A stretch of 41,916 bases of DNA from a virus, in the IMG/VR virus record IMGVR_UViG_3300029258_001351, positions 1 to 41,916 of that record, one strand, 5' to 3'. Below the pieces are notes generated by a model. That model was not told where the DNA came from and did no database searches. It was given only the letters and a program-made list of their open reading frames with translations. Position 1 is the first letter of the stretch. Each line of letters opens with the position of its first letter. The position numbers were made by a program, and so were the translations under genes. Below, piece after piece: positions 14,067-20,859 of this stretch.

Positions 14067-14200
14067 CCGGAGGGGAAAGAAGCCAAAATTAGTGCTAGCA
14101 GCAAGACCGCGCCAATGGCTGCCGCCACAATGTACGCTGAGAACTCTACTGACCCACCGCTCCGTCCTTGACCGCCATCGACGGGCGGGGGGTCTGTCAG
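14063..14200 (-). CDS. Small membrane protein, about 45 aa, non-ATG start
   Basis: The frame ends with VEFSAYIVAAAIGAVLLLAL and a short polar tail, a clear single transmembrane helix preceded by a Pro/Gly-rich segment (TDPPPVDGGQGRSGG). No ATG, GTG or TTG lies close upstream in frame. A CTG at 14198-14200 overlaps the upstream TGA stop (CTGA), mirroring the ATGA couplings elsewhere. Alternatives are a -1 frameshift from the 111-aa gene, or a long 167-codon frame from 14566 that looks like shadow sequence. It may be holin-like. Confidence 0.5.
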   Translation of the reverse strand: MTDPPPVDGGQGRSGGSVEFSAYIVAAAIGAVLLLALILASFPSG

Positions 14201-14532
14201 TGTGTTACGAGTGCCGTCATGCGCGGGCTGTCGCGCCGGCCCGTCCGTTGCTCGTACTGGATCTCCCAGTCCTCCGACGTTTCCGGCTCCCCGCCGCCAG
14301 GCCTCAAGCGCTTCAAGAGGCGTTCGCGGCGCAAGCCCATCTCCCGCATCCCGACGGTGGGATGCTCCATGCGATGGGCTATCGCTCGCAGTAGCGCTGG
14401 CAAGTTCTTGCTGGCCAGTACCGCCGCTACGTCCAGGGCATGGTCGCTTGCCTGGTTCGCTCGATGCTCGTCTACACCGAGCAGCGCGCCGACCTGCGCG
14501 CACGAGAGGCCGCCATACTTCCTTCGATTCAC
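14197..14532 (-). CDS. Small helix-turn-helix protein (sigma-region-4-like pattern), 111 aa
   Basis: The N-terminus RRKYGGLSCAQVGALLGVDE followed by RANQASDHALDVAAV has the spacing of a helix-turn-helix like sigma-70 region 4 (L-S-x-x-x-V/I-G-x-x-L-G-V). The remainder is charged and helical. The start is GTG 14530-14532. It lies in the control region, just upstream of a terminator, and is a candidate transcription regulator. Confidence 0.6.
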   Translation of the reverse strand: MNRRKYGGLSCAQVGALLGVDEHRANQASDHALDVAAVLASKNLPALLRAIAHRMEHPTVGMREMGLRRERLLKRLRPGGGEPETSEDWEIQYEQRTGRRDSPRMTALVTH

Positions 14533-14590
14533 GTGGTGCCTGCATGATGTCGTCCTTGACTCTCAAAAACCGTCCCTGGATGGCCTAGAG

Positions 14591-14646
14591 GTTCGTCGTT
14601 AATTCCGCGACCGCACAACTCGGAATTTTTTTGCTTAACGACGAAC
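14591..14646. repeat. Nested inverted repeat (12-bp outer, 7-bp inner arms)
   Basis: GTTCGTCGTTAA at 14591-14602 is the exact reverse complement of TTAACGACGAAC at 14635-14646. Inside, AATTCCG (14601-14607) is complementary to CGGAATT (14621-14627). The right outer arm contains the last codons and TAA stop of the 109-aa gene. The inner hairpin is followed by seven T residues on the plus strand. Confidence 0.85.
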
Positions 14647-14964
14647 ACGGGGGGTAAGCTCCAGTTGATGGAAACCCAACCATTCACAGGCCGCCGCAAT
14701 GAAACCGGCATCGACCATACCCGGCCTAGATGCTTGCCCTGCGGCGGCTTTGACGAATTCCTCGGGGTGGACTACCCGCATCGCCGTGGCCGGCGTCTTA
14801 CCGATCGACATAGCGCCGCGCGACGACAGCCAGACCGACATATTGCCGGATTGCCGGCGAAACTGCCGGGTGCTCTGATTGGCGTGAATCAGTCGCCAGC
14901 CGCAGATCAGCAGGGCGTCGTGCAGCACGGCTACGCGGCGAGAAAGTTCAATGAGTGTCGGCAT
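14635..14964 (-). CDS. Hypothetical protein, 109 aa
   Basis: The protein begins MPTLIELSRRVAVLHDALLI, a helix, then contains RQFRRQSGNMSVWLSSRGAM and a C-terminal GFIAAACEWLGFHQLELTPR. There is no transmembrane segment long enough to be certain. The stop lies inside the 14591-14646 inverted repeat. The function is unknown. Confidence 0.6.
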   Translation of the reverse strand: MPTLIELSRRVAVLHDALLICGWRLIHANQSTRQFRRQSGNMSVWLSSRGAMSIGKTPATAMRVVHPEEFVKAAAGQASRPGMVDAGFIAAACEWLGFHQLELTPRVRR

Positions 14965-14990
14965 CTTCGATTCCTACTCGGCGATACCAG

Positions 14991-15046
14991 TGCCCGGTTT
15001 TTTAACGTGGACCGGGCAAACCACACTCTAAACGCGCATCGCGTTT
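14991..15046. other. Two small stem-loops in the intergenic gap
   Basis: TGCCCGG (14991-14997) pairs with CCGGGCA (15012-15018). AAACGCG (15030-15036) pairs with CGCGTTT (15040-15046) around a 3-nt loop. They lie between the 37-codon gene and the 109-aa gene. Neither is followed by a clear minus-strand T-tract. Confidence 0.5.
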
Positions 15047-15050
15047 TGAT

Positions 15051-15164
15051 TCACAGTAGCGCCAGGCAGGCCAAGGCCAGCAGTCCCCACGCCAGAGCCC
15101 TGACCGCCTGGCAGACCCACAGTTCCCTCTTACTAAGAGGGAAAACAATCAGCCCTTGTTTCAC
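15051..15164 (-). CDS. Tiny membrane protein, 37 aa (GTG start)
   Basis: GTG 15162-15164 is preceded by GGAAGGG at good distance. The peptide begins VKQGLIVFPLSKRELW and ends with a hydrophobic helix (LAWGLLALACLALL). The stop is TGA 15051-15053. A perfect 9-bp inverted repeat with a 3-nt loop (15123-15143) lies inside the coding sequence. A small lysis or membrane-modifying role is possible. Confidence 0.55.
   Translation of the reverse strand: MKQGLIVFPLSKRELWVCQAVRALAWGLLALACLALL
15123..15143. repeat. Perfect 9-bp stem-loop inside tiny gene
   Basis: TTCCCTCTT and AAGAGGGAA flank ACT, giving a 21-nt perfect hairpin inside the 37-codon gene. Confidence 0.8.
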
Positions 15165-15168
15165 GGGG

Positions 15169-15243
15169 CTACCCTTCCATCCCGATGACAATCAGCGGCA
15201 CCCAGCTTTCGAGCAGGTTGACGATCCAGTATACGCTTTCCAT
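15169..15243 (-). CDS. Tiny amphipathic membrane peptide, 24 aa
   Basis: ATG 15241-15243 has a strong AAAGGAG ribosome site. The peptide is MESVYWIVNLLESWVPLIVI plus four residues, a single hydrophobic helix. It stops 5 nt before the next GTG start, so the two tiny genes form a pair just downstream of the tRNA-like element. It is too short for family assignment. Confidence 0.6.
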   Translation of the reverse strand: MESVYWIVNLLESWVPLIVIGMEG

Positions 15244-15265
15244 GATTACTCCTTTCAACAGCTAA

Positions 15266-15379
15266 TGAGGGTGGCACGATTTGCACGTGCATCACGGCTC
15301 CACCGCCCCCCGGAGGAAGTCCGCTCCGGCGTAGGCGACAGAAGACATCGCCGTGCTCTACTGACTGAGCTACACCCTC
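15266..15379 (-). tRNA. tRNA-like element, 114 nt, with abnormal enlarged anticodon loop
   Basis: Minus-strand reading. The acceptor stem GAGGGTG/CACCCTC (7 bp) is perfect, with discriminator A. TA is followed by D-stem GCTC/GAGC around AGTCAGTA. The T-arm GCACG-TGCAAAT-CGTGC is a perfect 5-bp stem with a 7-nt loop. Between D and T arms are 64 nt instead of about 23. CGGC and GCCG (15350-15353 and 15295-15298) can form four anticodon-stem pairs around a 51-nt loop that holds a nested hairpin (CCGGAG/CTCCGG). An alternative small anticodon arm is GGCGAT-GTCTTCT-GTCGCC. Normal G18 and T55 are A and G. No CCA is encoded and no isotype can be assigned. It is either a degenerate tRNA, a tRNA with an insert, or a tRNA mimic. 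Confidence 0.65.
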
Positions 15380-15555
15380 TCATGGCCTATCCATTCCTCT
15401 CCGATGACCGGCTTCGCGTAACGGCCAAGCGAGAGCCGCACGAAACGGCATAGCTCACACCCGTCGACCGTGCATTCGTTGACGTGTTCCTCGAGGTCGT
15501 CGATCAGCCGAGCCTGTTCGATGCGTGTGATCGGATGCGGTTTCGCTTTGCCCAT
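15370..15555 (-). CDS. Small Cys-containing protein, 61 aa
   Basis: The peptide MGKAKPHPITRIEQARLIDD continues with HVNECTVDGCELCRFVR, where three cysteines and a histidine could bind a metal. Its stop codon (15370-15372) is formed by the first bases of the tRNA-like element, giving a 10-nt overlap. The function is unknown. Confidence 0.6.
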   Translation of the reverse strand: MGKAKPHPITRIEQARLIDDLEEHVNECTVDGCELCRFVRLSLGRYAKPVIGEEWIGHERV

Positions 15556-15596
15556 AATACGTACCTCCCCCGCCGACGCTGGCGTGCGGTGACGCG

Positions 15597-15800
15597 CTAC
15601 GCTGGGGCGGGTGTTGGGTTGTCTACAGGGTCGGCGCCGTCGGTTGCCTCAACTGCGTCTCGGATCAGCGCCTCGACCTCAATTACCGTGGTGTCGTATA
15701 TCGTGAACGATCGGTTCCCGGTCCCATTGTTCCCCGGGTGCTCACGCAGCGACACATAAACGCGACTAATCTCGGTCTTCGGTCGGTCTAAAGTAGCCAT
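15597..15800 (-). CDS. First gene of the leftward control operon, 67 aa, unknown
   Basis: ATG 15798-15800 begins MATLDRPKTEISRVYVSLRE. A middle with SFTIYDTTVIEVEALIRDAV and an acidic/proline tail follow. A TATACT -10 element with extended TG lies only 9 nt upstream of the start, so the predicted transcript is nearly leaderless. A longer in-frame start would place coding sequence over the promoter and was rejected. The function is unknown; by position it could be a Cro-like or antirepressor protein. Confidence 0.6.
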   Translation of the reverse strand: MATLDRPKTEISRVYVSLREHPGNNGTGNRSFTIYDTTVIEVEALIRDAVEATDGADPVDNPTPAPA

Positions 15801-15808
15801 TCTGCTAG

Positions 15809-15837
15809 AGTATACCACATGGCCAAAAGGTACGCAA
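15809..15837 (-). promoter_or_regulatory. Leftward sigma-70-type promoter
   Basis: Minus strand: TTGCGT (15837-15832), a 17-bp spacer, then TATACT (15814-15809) preceded by TGG, an extended -10. The predicted +1 is near 15802, about 2 nt before the ATG at 15800. Confidence 0.65.
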
Positions 15838-15838
15838 G

Positions 15839-15866
15839 TTGTTTCCGACAATTATTCGGATATTTT
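15839..15866 (+). promoter_or_regulatory. Rightward promoter with operator-like inverted repeat
   Basis: TTGTTT (15839-15844), a 16-bp spacer and TATTTT (15861-15866) place +1 near 15873, directly before ATG 15874. TCCGA (15844-15848) and TCGGA (15856-15860) form an inverted repeat with a 7-bp gap inside the spacer, suited to an autoregulatory operator. Confidence 0.5.
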
Positions 15867-15873
15867 TTGGCCG

Positions 15874-16359
15874 ATGGCCGAGAGACCGCCCAAGAAGAAG
15901 CAGTACAAGATCCTGGTGCCGCTCGACATGTGGCCCTGGCTGCTAGCAGAGGAGAAAGTGGAGGGCCGCTCCAAGACAATCGTCGGCATGGCCGCTTTGG
16001 CGCTGCTCCGGGCTGCCCCGGTAAACGATCGCAGCATGGCGATTACTTGGGCCGCTATGCTGGATTCGGGCGCTCGGACCTGGGCCGATTTTGAGGAATG
16101 GGCAGGTCTCGCAGAAAAAGACCAGAGGGCCGCGTTCCATCTAATGTGTCAGGTGGCAACGGGGGCATTATCCGTAGCCAACGAAGACGACGAATCGCCC
16201 GGAAGTGATCACCATATCCAAGGCATCGTCGATTTCCGCCGGACAACGTCTCGCGACACCGCAAACATTCCGTCACTGTATTTCGTGGCAGTGATCGTGC
16301 CGAGCGACTTGGGTTGCTCGACCCGAGCCGTGATCCTTTCGATACATCCACATGGATAA
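15874..16359 (+). CDS. Only credible plus-strand gene: putative repressor-like regulator, 161 aa
   Basis: The N-terminus is basic (MAERPPKKKQYKILVPLDM), then WPWLLAEEKVEGRSKTIVGM and AALALLRAA. A strand followed by two helices with an R-S-x-x-I turn is compatible with a ribbon-helix-helix DNA-binding domain. An acidic central part follows. It has no Shine-Dalgarno and starts at the predicted +1, as lambda cI does from PRM. It is divergent from the early operon, the usual place of a phage repressor. The last 150 nt overlap the convergent gene 16209-16556, so its C-terminus may be a read-through into opposite-strand coding sequence. Confidence 0.6.
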   Translation: MAERPPKKKQYKILVPLDMWPWLLAEEKVEGRSKTIVGMAALALLRAAPVNDRSMAITWAAMLDSGARTWADFEEWAGLAEKDQRAAFHLMCQVATGALSVANEDDESPGSDHHIQGIVDFRRTTSRDTANIPSLYFVAVIVPSDLGCSTRAVILSIHPHG

Positions 16360-16556
16360 TGATTGAGGGTGAATGTGCCATCCTGATCAATACCGAGCAT
16401 GATACCCCTACAAACTGAGCCGCATTTGTCGCAGATACAATCGTCGGACTCATGCGTATCAGTCGCCTGAGTGATCCATCCGAGGTTAAAGACCCCCGCG
16501 ATCGCAGCCGCAACCCATCCAAGGAATCCGCGTCGCCCCATTACGTTCATGCACAT
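16209..16556 (-). CDS. Secreted Cys-rich protein with Tat-like signal, 115 aa
   Basis: The N-terminus GRRGFLGWVAAAIAGVFN has the twin-arginine pattern R-R-x-F-L followed by a hydrophobic stretch, as in Tat signal peptides. The mature part has DDCICDKCGSVC and YPCGC, six cysteines that could bind metal or form disulfides. It is the last gene of the late operon and overlaps the plus-strand gene by about 150 nt tail to tail. An exported phage protein at the end of a late operon could act in the envelope; its function is unknown. Confidence 0.6.
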   Translation of the reverse strand: MCMNVMGRRGFLGWVAAAIAGVFNLGWITQATDTHESDDCICDKCGSVCRGIMLGIDQDGTFTLNHYPCGCIERITARVEQPKSLGTITATKYSDGMFAVSRDVVRRKSTMPWIW

Positions 16557-16559
16557 AGT

Positions 16560-16931
16560 CTACCACACCCCCCGCGGGCAGGCAACCGCCACCAGCCAAG
16601 TAATCCACCGCAGGCTCGAAAACGGCCACCAGCGCCCTTGTGGGCACCCGCAGCCGATCCGGCCCGCACAGTAGGGCAGACCGGCCTTCAGATACAGCCC
16701 GGGACAGCCCGAACACAATCCTAACCGCAGCGCTCGAGTTGCCCAGGGCACGAATCCGCCGCTGTGGGCCGCCAGAAAGCTCCGGCAGGCCCGATACCAC
16801 CAGCGGAGGCCTTTGCGTACACTGAGCCTGCCAGGAACGCACCAGGCGGGAAGCTGTGCGGTCAACTCCACGGGCGGCGCAGCTTGGCGCTCACGGTCCC
16901 GCGCTCGAGCTGCTGCGAACGCCTCACGCAT
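16560..16931 (-). CDS. Cys/Trp-rich small protein, 123 aa
   Basis: ATG 16929-16931 overlaps the end of the upstream gene by 8 nt. An Ala/Arg-rich N-terminus leads to RLGLCSGCPGLYLKAGLPYC and CGCP, a cysteine cluster. A hydrophobic Trp-rich segment (SSLRWITWLVAVACP) follows and could be membrane-embedded. A longer upstream reading is shadow sequence. The family is unknown. Confidence 0.65.
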   Translation of the reverse strand: MREAFAAARARDRERQAAPPVELTAQLPAWCVPGRLSVRKGLRWWYRACRSFLAAHSGGFVPWATRALRLGLCSGCPGLYLKAGLPYCAGRIGCGCPQGRWWPFSSLRWITWLVAVACPRGVW

Positions 16932-18708
16932 CGTAGCATTTGTAGGTCTGGTATCCCTGGGCATCCTGCACGAAATCCGGGACCAGGAGCGTGACGCACC
17001 CGGTGTACCGTTGCGGGCCGGTGTGGTCCGCGAAGTTGTCCGGCTCTTCCTCGATGACCAGCCCGTGAACGACGTACGCGGCTTGGCAACACGGAGCCAC
17101 AACCCAGGAGGGCGTCACGTTGTCCGGGTAGCTGACCTCCCGGAAGCTGTCGCCACCGCGGGCGAATGGCGCCGGGCCTTTGATGCCACGCCACCAGAGC
17201 ACGCCCGCGCTATCCTGGTCCGGGGCCTTGTGCGGCACGCGGTCACCCTCGGCCGTCTGCGGATAGATGGCCTCGTGAGGATGGACAGCCCCGGCCGTAG
17301 TCGGATGTGCCACCCGTAAATCGTACGGATTCGTCGGATCAAACAGCGTGAACGGATAACCGAGCCACGTGGCCATCTCGCCGGGCGTCTCCCCGATGTT
17401 CGTGGCCAACTTCACCCGGAGAATCAGCCGGATGTCGAAGGTCGCAAACACCCTGTACGTCGGCTCACCGGCCACCGATAACGGCCCCGGATCAAGATTC
17501 AGGTACAGGTCCGCTGACCAGGAGTGCATCGTGAGCGTGGCCGGGAAGGTGACGCCGCCCAGGACCGACTTGCACCGGATCTCGATCGGCTCGCCGTCAT
17601 CGTCCAGCACGGTCGGGTATTCGGGAATGCTGGAGCCGGTCGGCATCGCGCCGTGCGCGAATTCAAAGCCCCCGGACCACTTGTTGAGCGCCGCCGACTT
17701 GTGATCACCCTGCGCGGTGTGCGTCACCTGCCATTCGTCCTGCAAGCCTCGGAAGGTTGCCCAGCAGCGATTGATGAGCGCTGCCCGGCTCGCCGTCATG
17801 TGGGGGAACTTCTCGACGTCCGTGTTGACGCCGATATCCGGGTCGAAATAGAGCCGGGACCACATATTGACGCGGTCAGTTTGCGTCTCAGTGGACCACA
17901 GGAGCGGGTCGGAGCCGTAACCCAGACAGGCCCAGTCAAGCAGAGGCCAGCAGGCATGGCTTTCGCCCATCGTGAAGTGCGCCCGCATGATCCGGCGGTT
18001 GGCGAAATCCGGGTCCAGCGTGAGCGCTCGCGGATCGCCTTGGTCCTGTACCGGGCTCGGATTCGGATTCTCTGCCGTCGCCACCACGACGTGAGCCGGT
18101 CGGTTGCACCACATTCGCCAAGCCGTCAAGGATTCGTGCGTGAGAAACGCCCGGCAGAGCCAGATGGCGGCGCCGGACTTCACATATTCGCTACAGTTCG
18201 GGGTCCAGTTCCCCTGGCCGTCCATGCAGCAGTATTCGCGGCCCGTCCTTTCTGAGAAACCGTGGCATGGGTCCACCAGGAGCGTGATCGGCTTAAGCAG
18301 GTAGACGGCGCGGCCCTTGACGTCGAAGGAGCCCCAGATCGAACCCATGAACGGCGTAGCAATGGCCTCCGGCCGGCTCTGGGCATACCAGGGGGTGTAG
18401 AGCGTCTCATCGGTCGGAGCTACGCATAGGCAGTCGTAGTCAAGGGCAGTCTGCCCGGTGAGTTTCATCCCCGGCCGGCAGAGCGGTCCACGCCCACCGA
18501 TTGCAGAGCCACCGACGGCCCCGCACTGCGGGACTGCGTTGGCTGAAGCGGGATCGTAGGTCAGGGCGCAGACGCCCTCCGGATTGCTCTCCATCGAGTC
18601 GCAGTAAACACAGTTCGGCACCGTCTGGCCTAGCCAGGAGCGATCGACGAAACACTGATCGATCATGTCACCGGGCCGCCAGCGCTCAGAGCACCAAGGA
18701 TCACTCAT
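16924..18708 (-). CDS. Large late protein of unknown function (virion or tail-fibre associated), 594 aa
   Basis: The start at 18706-18708 overlaps the collar-fibre stop as ATGA. The N-terminal 60 residues contain VPNCVYCDSMESNPEGVC and further Cys pairs. The middle includes LCRAFLTHESLTAWRMWCN. The C-terminal half is beta-rich (FATFDIRLILRVKLATNIGE). There is no transmembrane segment. Its position at the distal end of the tail genes suggests a peripheral tail protein, but no domain was recognised. Confidence 0.75.
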   Translation of the reverse strand: MSDPWCSERWRPGDMIDQCFVDRSWLGQTVPNCVYCDSMESNPEGVCALTYDPASANAVPQCGAVGGSAIGGRGPLCRPGMKLTGQTALDYDCLCVAPTDETLYTPWYAQSRPEAIATPFMGSIWGSFDVKGRAVYLLKPITLLVDPCHGFSERTGREYCCMDGQGNWTPNCSEYVKSGAAIWLCRAFLTHESLTAWRMWCNRPAHVVVATAENPNPSPVQDQGDPRALTLDPDFANRRIMRAHFTMGESHACWPLLDWACLGYGSDPLLWSTETQTDRVNMWSRLYFDPDIGVNTDVEKFPHMTASRAALINRCWATFRGLQDEWQVTHTAQGDHKSAALNKWSGGFEFAHGAMPTGSSIPEYPTVLDDDGEPIEIRCKSVLGGVTFPATLTMHSWSADLYLNLDPGPLSVAGEPTYRVFATFDIRLILRVKLATNIGETPGEMATWLGYPFTLFDPTNPYDLRVAHPTTAGAVHPHEAIYPQTAEGDRVPHKAPDQDSAGVLWWRGIKGPAPFARGGDSFREVSYPDNVTPSWVVAPCCQAAYVVHGLVIEEEPDNFADHTGPQRYTGCVTLLVPDFVQDAQGYQTYKCYDA

Positions 18709-20858
18709 AGTTGCACGCACTTACCCGAGGTCGTCATCATCGCGATAACGCCCGCGATCTCGGCCGACGTTATCGACTCCAGGCACGCCTTGCCGGGATG
18801 ATCGCCGAGGGCCGACGAGCCGTCCATCGGCGCCGCCATCGCCCCGGAGACGCAGATCCGGCCCATCGATTCGGTTCGGCAGATGAGCTGGCCTTTCGCT
18901 TGATCGAACCGCCAAGCCCCGCGATGCCGGCCGGGCGTTCCGCCGTAAAGGCCCGTGTGGGCGAGCTGTTCCGTATGCGAGACCCACCCGATATAAGGCG
19001 GCTGCGTCGTCGTCGTCCTCCATTGATAGCTTGCGTTGAGCCAGACATACGAGTTATTGCAGGGTTGAACATGCGATGAGCAGAAAAGGCGAACCGTCAC
19101 CGAGCCGCCCTCGTTGAAAAGCGAGTTCCATACTTCGGCCGGAACTTCGAGCGTTTCGACGGAGATCCGCTGGCAGAGCTGCCCGTGCTCGCCCTCGAAC
19201 AGCCAGGCGTAGGTCGGCAACGTCAGAAGATCGCCGACCAAGGTGACGCCGACGCGAGCGAACGACGACAGAAGCGTCGCCTTCGCGGTGAATTCGAGCG
19301 AGATCACGCTCGAAAGCGTCGCATGGTGCAGGTCGGTCAATTCGATATCGAGGGGCGTCGTCGTATTAACGGTGGCGATGTCGAGATCGTCGAGCCGGCC
19401 GGAACTGAAGGTGTAGTCGTGTGTCGTCCCGACCGCCGGAGGCGTGGCCGGAAAAACGACCATCGGGAAGCGGGCGAGTCGACGAAAGGCGATCGGGTCG
19501 GAGGTGATCTCCGGGAAAGCGTTCCCGACCGGAAAGGGCGCCTCCGCCTCGAAGCCGACCTCTTCCGGCTCCGCGGAATCGTCGTCGCCGACATACTTAA
19601 TATAGACCACCGTCCGGTAGCGGTATCGGATGTCAACCGTGCCGCTAAGTGTCATCGTCTGATTTTGCAGCGTCGGAGTCTCGCTACTGACACTCCAAGT
19701 GTGCCAGTGATTATCGAAGCCGTATCCTCGAATCGCCACGTTGAGTGCGCCGCCCTTGGTCATGTTGTCATTACAGGGGCTTATTGACGTGTTATGATTG
19801 TGATTCCCGCTGTGCGTGTGGCCATGCGCCGTACAAGTGTGCGTGTGGGTGTTGCTGCCGAGCGTATTCTTCAAATCGGCCCCGGTCGTGGTGATCTTCA
19901 CTTGACAATCAAGGCAATTCGGAGTCCCATTAGTGCCGTCACAGAGTAGCCAATCCGCAGGCAGGTCGGCCGGATCACCCTGGTATGGGATAATCATCCC
20001 ATTACTATTCCGATTGCTCTCGGTTGTCGGGAGCTGTAAACCAAGGAGTTTGATCGCCACCGGGTCGTTGTTGGCGTTGCCGAGGTTGGCGTCATCGCTT
20101 GATAAATCAGCCAGCGCCTTCGCTGTCAGAGTCACATCGTGATGCCTGCTTTCGCGGACATCCGTCGACGGCACTCCAGCAACACGAGTCAGAATTAAGG
20201 TGGATGTTCCGCACAGTGTGCTTGCGTGTGAGTGATTGTTGATACCGTGCGTGTGTGACGATGTATGTGAGTGCGTAGCACTGCCGCCGGTTACCCCGCC
20301 ACCCGAGAGATGGTGCGGTCCGTATATGTACCTATCGTTAAGGTCGCCGATCGGACTGTCGCCATCTGTCACCACAAAGCCCGTCGGCACATCCCCCGCA
20401 TCATCGCCGAATGCGATAGCCCCAGCCGGGTAGTATTGCTCATCGTCATCCGGCGTCAAAGTGATGCACCGGATGTAAGGTGGATGGGCAGCGACGCTGG
20501 AAATTGTGGGCACTGTGCTCTGATAGGTGATCGTAGCACTGCTTGATGTTTGACTGGTGTGCCCGTGGCCGACCTTCGTTAGCGCGGTCGCCGTCGGTGG
20601 CTTGGTCGCTACCGAAATAGTAGTGGACGAGCTTTCTGCCGCAGCAGAAAAGTCGTGAGTATGACTGTTGCCCGTGTGCCCGTGGACGTTGGCGGTGTGC
20701 AGGTGCGACGTGGCGCCACCGTTCGCCGGGCCAGTGTAGCCCGCACCCCCACCTTGAAGATATCGGCCGTTGTAGTCGGTATCCCACGTAAAGCCGTTCG
20801 GCTCGGTGCCAGCCGCATAAGGCCAGAGAGCGATCGCGCCAACTGGAAGTGCCGCCAT
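18705..20858 (-). CDS. Tail collar / fibre protein with His-rich repeats, 717 aa
   Basis: The opening LPVGAIALWPYAAGTEPNGF is a tail-collar-like start. Two further collar-like segments begin near residues 145 (AGAIAFGDDAGDVPTGFVV) and 285 (MIIPYQGDPADLPADWLLCD). Each is followed by His-rich loops such as SHTHGINNHSH and THTCTAHGHTHSGNHNHN. In T4 fibres, His-x-His motifs coordinate metal in intertwined trimers, so a metal-stabilised trimer is a fair inference. The C-terminal third has YQWRTTTTQPPYIGW and may bind a receptor. Confidence 0.8.
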   Translation of the reverse strand: MAALPVGAIALWPYAAGTEPNGFTWDTDYNGRYLQGGGAGYTGPANGGATSHLHTANVHGHTGNSHTHDFSAAAESSSTTISVATKPPTATALTKVGHGHTSQTSSSATITYQSTVPTISSVAAHPPYIRCITLTPDDDEQYYPAGAIAFGDDAGDVPTGFVVTDGDSPIGDLNDRYIYGPHHLSGGGVTGGSATHSHTSSHTHGINNHSHASTLCGTSTLILTRVAGVPSTDVRESRHHDVTLTAKALADLSSDDANLGNANNDPVAIKLLGLQLPTTESNRNSNGMIIPYQGDPADLPADWLLCDGTNGTPNCLDCQVKITTTGADLKNTLGSNTHTHTCTAHGHTHSGNHNHNTSISPCNDNMTKGGALNVAIRGYGFDNHWHTWSVSSETPTLQNQTMTLSGTVDIRYRYRTVVYIKYVGDDDSAEPEEVGFEAEAPFPVGNAFPEITSDPIAFRRLARFPMVVFPATPPAVGTTHDYTFSSGRLDDLDIATVNTTTPLDIELTDLHHATLSSVISLEFTAKATLLSSFARVGVTLVGDLLTLPTYAWLFEGEHGQLCQRISVETLEVPAEVWNSLFNEGGSVTVRLFCSSHVQPCNNSYVWLNASYQWRTTTTQPPYIGWVSHTEQLAHTGLYGGTPGRHRGAWRFDQAKGQLICRTESMGRICVSGAMAAPMDGSSALGDHPGKACLESITSAEIAGVIAMMTTSGKCVQL

Positions 20859-20859
20859 A

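Noticed and set aside
14601-14634. Plus-strand intrinsic terminator (7-bp stem plus T7)
   Set aside because: No plus-strand gene ends upstream; the hairpin is better treated as the inner part of the 14591-14646 inverted repeat.
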